Assembly (NCBI GenBank): GCA_963402885.1
Contig: OY727101.1
Span: 19,258,417 to 19,322,416, forward strand
Direction of reading: 5' to 3'
From: Antedon bifida
Lineage: Eukaryota; Echinodermata; Crinoidea; Comatulida; Antedonidae
DNA length: 64,000 bases
Shown here: one piece after another, positions 54,601 to 64,000 of the stretch
How positions within the stretch are numbered: the first letter of the stretch is position 1
Layout: each line of letters starts with the position of its first letter
Position numbers and translations under genes: made by a program
The notes under the pieces: generated by a model
Database searches by the model: none
What the model saw: only the letters and a program-made list of their open reading frames with translations
Told to the model about the DNA's origin: nothing

Positions 54601-57133
54601 AACATAAATAGTGAATGATGCTTGACGTTAAGATAAGTTAAAAAGAATTTTAATCAACTAACTCTGCTCTTGCTCCTGGTACGGCACAGTTAAAATTAGT
54701 TCCTTCACTATTTTCATCGCCATTTCCAACAGAATAACCATAGACATCTTCATTGAATTCCTTCAATATATCTATAACAAAATTAATAATAAACCATTTC
54801 TGGACAACAAGTTACTTTGAAGATTGTGGCATCTTCATAAATAAAGTGGCCGCTAATTGGCTAATAGTTGAAATTAAGGAACATATAATTATATCACTGA
54901 ACAAGTACATGCATTACTTACTGGGAATCGTTACTACACTTTGCGTTATTGACTCCAGGCTACCATCACCTCCAATACTAGAAGTAAGATAAGAGAACAA
55001 CAAATTACAACTACTGTACATTTCCAGTCTACAATTCTACTATAAGGCCTATAAACAAAGAAAATATCTTGAGAAAAAGTACCCCACTGTAGCCCTACAG
55101 TAAGCATATTGTGGGGTCCAAGAAACAGAAAGAAGTTCACCTCCATGAACGCCCACGAGCCTCAACTATAACACCGGGCAATGCACATGCTCCAGCTCCA
55201 TTTGCAGCCTGACAAAAATGAAATATAAATTTAAAGAACTAATTCAAATACAGTAGTAGATACACCCACTTGAATAAACTCGCCAGACTGTCATTTCATT
55301 GATAATTATTATTTGAGCATGATTACTCATGAAAAGGGCGCTATATAAAATGTGGTATTATTATTAATTAGTACACACAACAAATTGCCACATGCATAGA
55401 AATTGGTTAACTTTCCAGCAAGGACTCCTGCTCTATAGTAGCTTGCATAGAAATAAAGAAATAAAGGATCACTCTTACCGTAATTGAATCGCCTACTGCG
55501 CCAACAACTTTGATATCAGCTGGTCTTACCCGATGAGCTATTAGGAGATAGGATTGTAGACTTTAATGGGTTTTAACACGCTTGAATAGATAAATTTATT
55601 TATAAATCAACACACTTCTTCATGCGTTATACTGTACCAGTTGGATCACAAGACACAACTTTGCGCTGATTACTAGATGCATTATAAGATTGTAGACTTT
55701 GATGGGTTTTAACATGGTTTAATGGATAAATTTATTAATATATTTCTTGGATCACCAGACACAACTTTGCGGTGATTACTAGATGCATTATGGGAGTAGG
55801 TTTCAATACGTGAAACCTACGTATTCAAAATAAATGAGCGGGGTAATTAGGTGAAACATTGTGCAATAATCACTATATAAAAACGAATATTATTATTATT
55901 ATACTATAGGTCCGTTATACTAAAAGTTTTACCATTGGTAAAATATTTTCTCCAACCTAAAGTAGTGATCTACCAACTTAAACCACCTAGAATCAAACTT
56001 ACCTGAGGTAGGTACAGTCTCTGAGGGGCCGGTGTCTGGGCATTCGATTTTCAATGATGTTTTCTATAAAACAAAACAAAGTACTGTATTATAACACTAT
56101 TGCTATCCCACTTTTGTTATACAGTATTTAATAATTTAAAATATTTGAGTTTTATAATCATCTCCAATTAAAATATTACAGTGTACCTATTTTGAATATG
56201 CATCAGTCTATATCACAATCTATATGCAATTTATTGTTAGCAATTACACTAGGCCGAGGAAAACACACTCATTTAACAATATATTATCCTATCTAAAGTG
56301 AACACAGTTTAAGAGAAATTCTTAAATATTTAACTGACTTAAGTCAGTCAAATACTTAGTATTTAAGAGAATATGTGATTTGGAACCATACATACTTGAA
56401 AACAGACTCAAATTCAAATCATGAATTAAAATATTTGAAAATAATCTTACATATGGTAGAAAGCACTCTGGATAGTCTGGGATTGGTAATTCTGGTAGTC
56501 CTGTTGGAATCGTTAGGTTCTCACCAACACGTGCTGGTGTCTCATCAAATGAATTCAGAACCTTGACGTAATTCTGCCACTCAACTTAAGGAACATAAAA
56601 AATAAATTAAAAAACTAACTATTAATTATGGAAGTTTAACCATTATATATTTTTTATCAGGTACACATTAAAATCATACATTCAAAAGTCCCAAATATCC
56701 AATCAAACAACTGGAAATCCTATCTAAACAGAACCTTATTTCTAATTTTGAAATTGCATATATAGGAAAACCGGACTTCATGAGTCAACCTAAAGCTCTG
56801 TCTACACTACCAAACTAGTTTGACAGAAAAAGTGTAATGTGCCTAAATATGGTAGTGATATGCTTAAATATAGTAGTGATACGACATCATCATGTTCATA
56901 TATGGGCACATCACATTTTTTTGCCACATAAAGTTTGATAGTGTAGACAGAGCTTAAGGGTGTCTAGTACTGGTAGAGTTTAGTGTATTTTACAAGCGTT
57001 TGAACACTCAATCAAATGTAAACATCTTTGTTATTATCAATTATGATATAAACGTGAAAAGATACATACCATCGTCACTCTGTGTAAAACATCCACCAAT
57101 GAATAAAAACAAGAAAGCCACCTGAAACCTCAT
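51644..57133 (-). CDS. PLB1: phospholipase B1-like GDSL lipase (complete, 14 coding exons)
   Basis: Exons from 5': 57070-57133, 56451-56584, 56003-56063, 55479-55537, 55141-55208, 54922-54977, 54663-54771, 54102-54300, 53737-53825, 52943-53018, 52633-52737, 52263-52358, 52059-52124, 51644-51802; 1341 nt, 446 aa, phases agree. Family enzymes hydrolyse both acyl chains of phospholipids and other esters at the cell surface. A signal peptide is visible ([17 protein letters not shown]). Catalytic Ser104 is in GDSIT after the family-typical [10 protein letters not shown]; block III is GGND at 217-220; block V is DCFH with Asp352 and His355. The C-terminus ends in a hydrophobic tail ([16 protein letters not shown]) after a Pro/Glu/Ser stretch, so a membrane or GPI anchor is likely. 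Mammalian PLB1 has four tandem lipase repeats; this protein has one, as in other invertebrate PLB1-like proteins. The motif is GDSI rather than GDSL. The symbol is by family, not proven orthology. Confidence 0.92.
52838..52914. repeat. family B MITE, truncated, PLB1 intron
   Basis: Keeps ATGGTAGTGATATGCTAAT, GGTAGTAATATGACATCATC and AGTTTGATAGTGTAAACAGAGC. The left end is lost. Confidence 0.65.
53076..53620. mobile_element. 0.55-kb terminal-inverted-repeat element, PLB1 intron
   Basis: The left end AAAGATGTATTGTCCCTT (53076-53093) is the exact complement of the right end AAGGGACAATACATCTTT (53603-53620). The interior has no convincing ORF. No target duplication could be fixed with confidence. 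It sits in the intron between the exons at 52943-53018 and 53737-53825. A similar end is near 36020. Confidence 0.7.
55318..55372 (+). repeat. SINE 3' tail
   Basis: AAAAGGGCGCTATATAAAAT then TGGTATTATTATTAATTA is the typical 3' end of the tRNA-derived SINEs here (compare 23640-23700, 55860-55905 and 61755-61790). Confidence 0.5.
55555..55905 (+). repeat. tandemly duplicated SINE 3' section, PLB1 intron
   Basis: TTGTAGACTTTAATGGGTTT, TTGGATCACAAGACACAACT and GATTACTAGATGCATTAT occur twice with a period of about 135 bp (second: GTAGACTTTGATGGGTTTTA, GGATCACCAGACACAACTTT). The second copy ends GGGAGTAGGTTTCAATACG, and an ATTATTATTATTATACT tail follows. The shared part matches the 3' half of the SINE at 23377-23700. 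Confidence 0.65.
56792..56956. repeat. family B foldback MITE, PLB1 intron 1
   Basis: Both ends kept: AAAGCTCTGTCTACACTACC and ATAGTGTAGACAGAGCTTA. The middle has a duplicated ATATGGTAGTGATATGC-type block. Confidence 0.85.
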
Positions 57134-57520
57134 TTTTAAAATCTCACTTCTTAAGCTCACTATGAAAGCAACCTTAAGTGTTACTTTTGGAGGTACATGC
57201 GTGGTTAAGCCAAAGGTCTGGGGTGGTGTGAGCTAAAGTTAGATTATTAAGATAACAAAGCACTGTATCATTATTATGAATTGCTAATAAGTATGAACTA
57301 ATATTTACACTGATCTATACTGATTCTATATAATGTTGATTTTTGATACTACCAATCTTTACATCGAACCATTACGCCTAAATTGAGACATTAAGGCATT
57401 TGGTTCCTGTGTACTTATGGGCCTATTTTGTTACCAAATTAGATATAGGTCAACACTGTATTATTTTTAAATAAATACATTATAGATAATATAGTAAGGT
57501 AAACAATATATTAACAAAAG

Positions 57521-57915
57521 TCAACACAATATGTTTAGGAAGCACTAGGCCTACAGACTAAACTATACACAACTCAACAATAGAGCTACAGTATCATGTA
57601 TAAAAGTCATTCTGTACACGCTCAGAAACATACATGTGCAGAATGACTGTTAGACTCAATAGCTGTATAGTGACGTCATGAAAAACTCAACACAATATGT
57701 TTAGGAAGTTCCTAGGCCTACAGACTACACTATACACAACTCAACAAAGATGGATGGATGGATGGAGATGTTGCAGACAATAGATGGTATTTGTTATGGT
57801 TTCACAACACGCAACACAATGGAGCTATCATGTGTAAAAGTCATTCTGCATATGCTCAGAAACATACGTGCACAGAATGACTGTTAAACTCAATAGCTGC
57901 ATAGTGACAACATGA
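57521..57915. repeat. tandem duplication, about 165-bp copies with a spacer
   Basis: Two copies share CAACACAATATGTTTAGGAA, CCTAGGCCTACAGACTA, CTATACACAACTCAACAA, AAAAGTCATTCTG, CTCAGAAACATAC and CAGAATGACTGTTA. The second copy has an insertion with GATGGATGGATGGA. Confidence 0.75.
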
Positions 57916-58139
57916 ATATCTCAGTGCAGAGTTCCCAAAAAGAAATAGAAATTTATATATCTATGTATTCATCAGCTAAAATTTGACATTTTACCATGAA
58001 ATACAGTACACATTAAGAAAATGAAATATTGCTACTAAGATTTACAAATTGTACATAAAGTAGTTTTATTCATTTGTCCAGTGTCTACGTACAAAAAAAA
58101 AATCTGGACAGACAATACTAACAAATGGATTGTTTTATA

Positions 58140-58354
58140 CAGTGGTGTAACAGCTATTATAGGCATAGCCTCGACTCCGGATCCAGCAAATGCTGAGCTC
58201 AGGAAACAAGTAAATAAGCGCTCACTGGCTAAACCCAGGGGCCCAGAGCTCAAGGGGCCTCAGAGCATGAACAGTCCAATGCAACTACCCAGCGTTGGAG
58301 GGCCCCTTAGGAGTGCTAAACCAGGGGCATTTTGACCTATGCGTTATGCCACTG
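58140..58354. repeat. family E element with both inverted ends
   Basis: Starts CAGTGGTGTAACAGC and ends CGTTATGCCACTG. Inside are CACTGGCTAAACCCAGGGGC and GGGCCCCTTAGGAGTGC. Confidence 0.75.
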
Positions 58355-58718
58355 GTTTTATATAATTTACAGAATGAAATATGTTTTCTTTTCTGTATTT
58401 GTGATGGAATCGAGTTCTTAACGGATATTTTATCCCACCCACCCACCCCAATAAAATTATAACGCAATAGATAAGATACAGATTAAGTTCAACACACCAG
58501 TTCACCACGAGGTGTGAGTATTTTCTGTCTAGTCATTTGAGTAAATCATGAATGAGGTCGACATAACGTATGACTGCCTCACAAGTCAACACACTTAGGA
58601 TTCGATCAACTTAATCCTTGTAATCTGGCAGGGAGATAAGAAGCAGTAGTGCAAGTACCTTACAGTTCATAGTGAGGTCAGATACACCAGAACCATTTAT
58701 TTGAATATTCTATGTCTT

Positions 58719-58816
58719 TTAAAACCTTGTCTACACTAGTACATGGTAGTGATATGAAATCATCATGTCCATCACATTTTTTGTCACATAAAGTCTGATA
58801 GTGTAGACAGAGCTTT
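58719..58816. repeat. family B MITE with internal deletion
   Basis: CTTGTCTACACTAGTACATG, ATCATCATGTCCATCACA, then TCTGATAGTGTAGACAGAGC. About a third of the element is missing. Confidence 0.75.
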
Positions 58817-59373
58817 AGTTTGCTAACTCCAAGTTTATGAAAAACCTTTTGGCTAGTTTTGACCAGTTGAACTGCAGAAAACAAGTTTTCAGAAGTTAAA
58901 AAGCAAAAACTAGTTGACTGAATCAAATGAGTCTTCGTGGTCATGTGATCCTGCAGATGAACAAGCTGACAGCATTCTCCAGTAACTAGTGTAAACAGGC
59001 TTGACGAAACATCTCCAAAATGTGGAAAACTCAAGAGTATGTAAAAGTTTGGTGAGGTTTGCTAGTGTAGACTAGGCTAATACCCTTTTCACTCCTGCAA
59101 GAAGTAACAACTTGTAACCAGGTTTACATAGCGTGAAGACAATTTCGTTAAGAATCTCACAAGATTTCACAGGCTAACCCCTGTAAAATCTTGGGAGAAA
59201 AACACACCGATGAGGGGCCTGTTTTTTTCTGAGATGAAATCAAATAGCGCGCAACTATGCTTTCCTCCCCAGATTTTTCACGGTTAGACTGCACAACACC
59301 AGTAGCTACGACATTAAAACAAGTGGCGTACTCTCTGGTATCGGGAAAATAATTCACGCAGAGAGATGAGATT

Positions 59374-59379
59374 TTTATT
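59374..59379 (-). terminator. candidate poly(A) signal of PAF1
   Basis: AATAAA on the minus strand, about 105 bp after the PAF1 stop at 59485. Confidence 0.5.
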
Positions 59380-59484
59380 TAGTGAAATATCCTTTTACAG
59401 TATATGGTTTTCAAATTAAATATCATATACCAGGAACGCATGATTCTTGTAAACTGCACAATTCTCCTTCGGTGAGTGAGCTCT

Positions 59485-62400
59485 TCAATCGCTTTCTTCA
59501 CCCGATGATTTGACTTCACCATCACTATCACTCGCGCTTCCAAAGATTTCTTCTTCGTCTTTCTCTTTCCTTCTTTCCATATCGTCCTCTTCATCTTCCT
59601 CTTTAACTTCTTCCTCGTGTTCACTCTCTTCTTTTTCTTCATTCTCACTCTCTTCTTTGTCACTTTCTTGTACATTCTGTGCCGCTGCTTCTTCTTCATC
59701 GCTGTCTTCTTTCTCTTGTTCACTTTCGCCTTTAAATTAAAAAATTAACATAAAGTTATTTAAATTTATACTAATATTAAATAATTATATTTAACATATG
59801 GTATTCAATAACTACTCCATTGAACTCATTGTCATTCTACTATCATTATTATCATTGAATTTATCAACCGTGCAAGCACAATCTATAATTGTTCTACTTC
59901 GTGTCTAAATTGGAGTGCTGCCTTTTCAAATGGAGGCTTTTGCCTACTCTTTTGTTAAAAGTAGGTATGTTATAAATTTCTATAATGGTACAAATAATTT
60001 CATTAGGTTATAGATAAATGTTAATTTTACCTCATGAAATTATTTGTACCATTGCACTAATAAGCATTCATTATTTGTATAATCATTTAATTATCTTAAC
60101 AATACCTGAATGTTGTTCATTTTCTTCTTCGTTTTGATTTTCCACATCACTAGCTTCCTTTTCTTCCTTCTCAACATCTTCCATCTCTTCATCTTCTGCA
60201 ATTCCTTCTTCCTCATCTTCCTCCTCTTCTTCAGCCATTTGGTTATCAAGTTGTGCCAGTCTTGCCGACTAAAAAATAACAAAATTAGAGCAAGATTTAA
60301 TACACAACAAAATTACTTATTAAATTGATGAAAATGTAATATATTGATGAAAATGTAATAAATTGATAAAAATGTAATATATTGATGAAATGTAATATAA
60401 TGGTGACAATATACTTCATTTATGAAAATATAAAATATTGAGGAAAAAGTAATATATTGATGAAATGCAATACATTGATGAAAATGTAATACATTGATGG
60501 AAATGTAATATACTCATGAAAATGTAATAAATTGATGAAAATGTAATATACTGATGAAATGTAATAAATTGATGAAGATGTAATATATTGATGAAAATAT
60601 AATACATTTATGAAAATGTAATATATTAATGAAAATAATTGATCTATAAATGCACAATTATGATATTTATTATAAAAATATTAATGATGATGATTTGATA
60701 CCAACATCATCATCAACAATAAAAAACAAATATGTGATGATAATAATTGATGATGATTATGATAATGATGACACTGAAATGATAATGATGACAATCATGA
60801 TGGTATACCTGTGCTGCTGTTTCAGCTTCTGTTTGATCGCGATGTTTAACAACAAGAAATGATGACCCAGATGACACAGTTTCTTTCGCTCGTCTTTTAC
60901 TTAATCGTACTCTAGTAAAGAAGTAAATTTAAAATCTTTATTATATCAATCCTCAAACTTCATTAAATCACTTTATTATTACATTATTATCGTCATTTCA
61001 TTTTCATTTCATAAACATTTATTTATATTAATGGTGCATAGAAAATAACAAACGAATTAAAGCAAGAAAAAAATACCATTAATAGTGGATTTTACAAGAA
61101 AAAACTTGTCACGTAAAACCCATGGACAAAAAAACTACCACCTACCTAGTTTCCAATTCATTGTAGAATACACCTTCTCCTTTTCTGAAAACAAAGAAAT
61201 AATTTTCCTCGTAGCCCCTACTTGTCTTGTTCTTCACGTTCCAATTGTATTCTCTTGCCATCTTATACTCATATCTTTAAAAAGAAACAAATTAAATAAT
61301 TCAATTTATTTTATATAAAATTCTGATGATTAAATCGACCTGATAAAATATTTTTAGGGAAGAAAAAAATGGCCAAAATGATTGTAACATCATCGTACTA
61401 TAATGGTCAGTTTGCAAAACTTTATATATATACTTACACATCATCGTGGGCGTAATCCACATCTTCTTCAGCGTCACGCTTTCGTTTTCCGAGTGTTTCC
61501 TCTGTTGGTAAGAAATAACCTACAAACTGATCCCCACTTTCATCAACCATACCTCTGTTAAAAAATAACAAACATGATACTTTAAGCTCTGTCTACACTA
61601 TCAATCAGTGTCATGTGCCAAAATATGGTGGTGATATGCCCAAATATGGTAGTGCTATGACATCATCATGTCTATATATGGGCACATCACATTTTTTGTC
61701 ACATAAAGAGCTTTACAATTCATTGCATTTGTACTTTGATTCTTCATTTAATCCCATATAATAATAATATTCAATTTATATAGCGCAAAATGCAGGGTGC
61801 TTCTAAGTGCTGAACAATCAACAGAAAATGTAAAAAGCACAAAATAATTAGTGCTAGTTAAAAAGATGGAAGTTATACAGGTAATCCTTATATCCCTGGG
61901 GACACCATTGGGTTCAAAATGTGTCTTTTTATAAGTTCTACTATATTAAACCATACATTTTATTAGCAATAATAATAACCTTATCATAGCTTGTGACATT
62001 TCCTCTACTTGTACTGCAGCTGATTTTCCTTTAGGTGCTGGATCAAAATCAAATATAACCTGAGCACATGGATTGGTCCACAGCTAAATATGAAAACACA
62101 TGGCAAGTTTACAATACTTTACAAATATAATACATATAATTTATAGTGAGTGGCCGAGCGGTTAAGATAGTGGAACTATAATCTAAGGAGGAGAAACAAA
62201 TGTGTCCTATTAATAGGGTTGCTACTGTAGCTTAATTAAAGCTATGAATGACAGGAACTATGCGAACCACAAATTAGGATAAACAAAATGCTACTTGCCT
62301 TGAAATCTGGATATATTTGCATCACATCAACAGGCGTCACTGAGGGTTTGCTGTAGTGTTTGGTAATCTAAACAATAAATCATAAATATCAAACTTTATG

Positions 62401-63927
62401 TGATGTGCCCATATATGGACAGGATGTCATATCACTACAATATTTGAGCACATCAAACATTTTTTTGTCAAACTAGTTTGATAGTGTAGACAGAGCTTTA
62501 AATAAAACATGACAAAATAAATCAAAAGCCTCGATCGCACTAGACTTATTTGGGTGAACAAGTTCAGCTAAATTGACCAAGAAAAGTCAATCCGAACACT
62601 GGCTATAATTCACTTGGGTTAAATTAACCAAGTCCAATAGCTAATTTCTTCCGACCACTGCCTGCCCAGTAGAACTGGTCTCGGTAAAACTAACAATAGT
62701 GGCTACAAAGTCCAATCCGAACATGTAACTCTTGTAAGCACATCACCATGCGAGTCAATCATAGTTTTTAATATCTTGGTTAAATTTTAGTACAACCATG
62801 GTAAAACATTTTTTTAAACCACCTTGTGGTGGTGGTTGTTGTTTTTTATTGATATCACTTACAGGTAATTTGGCATCAATAAATGTTTTCTCAATTGCTT
62901 GCAACTGACTGTCTCTGTCCTGTAACAAAATAAATAAAAAATAAAATAAATACACATAATACATTTTTTTTCCATTGCTAAATAGGTTATACTTGTATAT
63001 CGATTCTTATTCCATGTTTTAAAACATTTTTTTTGTAAAATATACATAAAAGATTACTATTATTTCTACTAGCTTCACAAATGTGATTACCTTATATACA
63101 TCTTCTTCTGTAAATTGCTTCTTTAAACTATATGCAACTCTGTAATTAAAAATAAAATAAGGTTTTAGCCTACGGTTTGAAGATGTAGTATAATAACATG
63201 ATAAACAGGATGGGGTCTATAAATGCCCAAATGTAAGAAAATCTTTTACTTTATATTTTGGCTCAAGAATAGTTTTTTTTAAACAAGAATTTATATTTAA
63301 GTTATTAACAAAAACATTAGTTAAAAAATATCCATGATGATACAATGACGATGATTATGATGATGATACAATGACGATGATTATAATGATGATACAATGA
63401 TGATGATTATGATGATGATACAATGACAATTATTATGATGATGATGCAATGACGATGATTATGATGAGGATACAATAATAATGATTATGATGAAGATACA
63501 ATGACGATGATTATGATGAGGATACAATGATGATGATTATGATGATGATGATTATGATGATGATACAATGATGATGATTATGATACAATGACGATGATGA
63601 TGATACAATGATGATGATTATGATGATGATACAATGATGATGATTATGATGATGATACAATGACGGTGATTATGATGAGGATACAATGATGATGATCATG
63701 ATGATGATACAATGACAATGATTATGATGATGATACAATGACGATGATTATAATGATACAATGACAATGATTATGATGATGATGATACAATGACGAGATG
63801 ATGATTATGATGCATATGTACATACTTAGTTTCTACTTTATCACTTCTGTGCTGAGATCTGTTATATTCACTTGATATGTATTCTGTTTTTCGTAACCAT
63901 GATACCATTTTACTGTGTTGTTTCGAC
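59485..63927 (-). CDS. PAF1: PAF1, Paf1-complex subunit (3' ten exons; 5' end beyond window)
   Basis: Exons from 5': 63826-63927, 63091-63139, 62863-62919, 62299-62367, 61980-62083, 61438-61554, 61146-61274, 60809-60911, 60106-60268, 59485-59729, with agreeing phases; about 378 residues plus stop. PAF1 is a nuclear RNA polymerase II elongation factor that supports histone H2B ubiquitination and H3K4/K36 methylation. Matches in order to the human protein: [133 protein letters not shown]. The C-terminus is very acidic (Glu/Lys/Asp-rich, several EEE runs), keeps KDEEEIFGS and ends at SSGEESD, with a much shorter Ser/Asp tail than the human 531-aa protein. The missing part is about 120 N-terminal residues. 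One intron (62084-62298) has a GC donor. Confidence 0.95.
60324..60636. repeat. 17-19-bp AT-rich minisatellite, PAF1 intron
   Basis: About 17 imperfect units of ATTGATGAAAATGTAATAT and close variants. The short repetitive open frames over it (FHQYITFSS-like on the minus strand) are artefacts. Confidence 0.85.
61582..61714. repeat. family B foldback MITE, PAF1 intron
   Basis: TTAAGCTCTGTCTACACTAT, AAATATGGTGGTGATATGCC, TATATATGGGCACATCACA and ACATAAAGAGCTTTAC. Confidence 0.8.
61755..61830 (-). repeat. SINE-like 3' tail, inverted
   Basis: ATAATAATAATATTCAATTT then ATATAGCGCAAAATGC is, on the minus strand, a GCGCTATATAAAT then ATTATTAT tail like those at 55318 and 55870. Confidence 0.45.
62084..62298 (-). 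other. PAF1 intron with GC-AG borders
   Basis: On the minus strand the exon ends GATTTCAAG and the intron begins GCAAGTAG; the acceptor is ATTTAG before CTGTGGACC. No GT donor lies at a position that keeps the FK-LWTNPC reading. AAG then GCAAGT is the usual context of GC donors. Confidence 0.75.
62148..62200 (+). repeat. tRNA-Ser/Leu-like 5' fragment
   Basis: GTGAGTGGCCGAGCGGTTAA contains a class II tRNA-like D-arm and A-box. The following GATAGTGGAACTATAATCTA resembles an anticodon arm, but no B-box or 3' half follows. It is probably a truncated SINE or a tRNA pseudogene fragment. Confidence 0.45.
62389..62500. repeat. family B MITE, left-truncated, PAF1 intron
   Basis: TTATGTGATGTGCCCATATA to CAAACTAGTTTGATAGTGTA and GACAGAGCTTTA. 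Confidence 0.8.
63334..63812. repeat. GAT/ACAATGA microsatellite next to a PAF1 splice donor
   Basis: About 480 bp of units like GATGATGATTATGATGAT and GATACAATGACGATG. It ends about 13 bp from the donor-side exon boundary at 63826 on the minus strand, so the intron starts almost directly with the repeat. Confidence 0.9.
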
Positions 63928-64000
63928 CTAAAAAGAAAGAATAATTTCAGAGATTTTTAAATTGACAACTTTATTGTACAAATAGATGACAAATAGAGTC

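Larger units (their letters stand above)
57134..59484. other. intergenic region between PLB1-like and PAF1 genes
   Basis: Contains the PLB1 promoter side, a tandem duplication at 57521-57915, a family E element at 58140-58354 and a short family B copy at 58719-58816. An open frame at 58081-58335 lies over the family E element and is not a gene. Confidence 0.55.

Noticed and set aside
58081-58335. 84-codon open frame upstream of PLB1
   Set aside because: Lies over a family E inverted-repeat element, with no protein resemblance.
60324-60636. CRISPR-like array
   Set aside because: Directly adjacent tandem units without unique spacers, in an animal intron.

Overview
This window is AT-rich animal nuclear DNA: multi-exon genes with GT-AG introns, many dispersed inverted-repeat elements, tRNA-derived SINEs and one young tyrosine-recombinase retrotransposon. 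The gene set, the abundance of foldback elements and a BTBD6-in-BRF1 nested arrangement that is also known in human fit a marine invertebrate deuterostome. An echinoderm such as a crinoid is my best guess, but the sequence alone does not prove it.

Layout. Positions 1-8856 hold no gene I can support, only repeats. Positions 8857-12561 are a DIRS-like element with perfect 158-bp inverted terminal repeats, an internal complementary region and two long minus-strand ORFs. Its reverse transcriptase is deleted and Gag is fused in frame to RNase H. Positions 13194-34806 (minus) carry the first five coding exons of a bHLH-PAS transcription factor; the rest lies beyond the left edge, so the DIRS element probably sits in one of its introns. 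Positions 37529-50016 (plus) are a complete 16-exon BRF1 gene (TFIIIB subunit, 699 aa). Its 5.7-kb fifth intron contains a complete BTBD6-type BTB-BACK-PHR gene on the opposite strand (42432-44274). Positions 51644-57133 (minus) are a complete 14-exon secreted or membrane-anchored phospholipase B1-like GDSL lipase (446 aa). Positions 59485-63927 (minus) are the last ten coding exons of PAF1, the Paf1-complex subunit; its 5' end is off the right edge.

Functionally there is no operon-like relation. BRF1 (RNA polymerase III initiation) and PAF1 (RNA polymerase II elongation) are housekeeping transcription genes; bHLH-PAS is a sequence-specific regulator; BTBD6 is a cullin-3 adaptor type; PLB1 is an extracellular lipase. 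BRF1 and the bHLH-PAS gene are divergent, 2.7 kb apart. BRF1 and PLB1 are convergent. PLB1 and PAF1 are in tandem.

The most novel material is in the repeats: a recently moved DIRS derivative without reverse transcriptase, relics of its termini that keep an outward-facing splice-donor-like motif, a 2.0-kb TIR element with a clean TATAA target duplication, recurrent nesting of one MITE inside another, and minisatellites growing out of a MITE family inside BRF1 introns. No prokaryotic-type system, CRISPR array or clearly new protein system was seen. All exon structures were read by eye from splice consensus, reading phase and family similarity, without transcript data.
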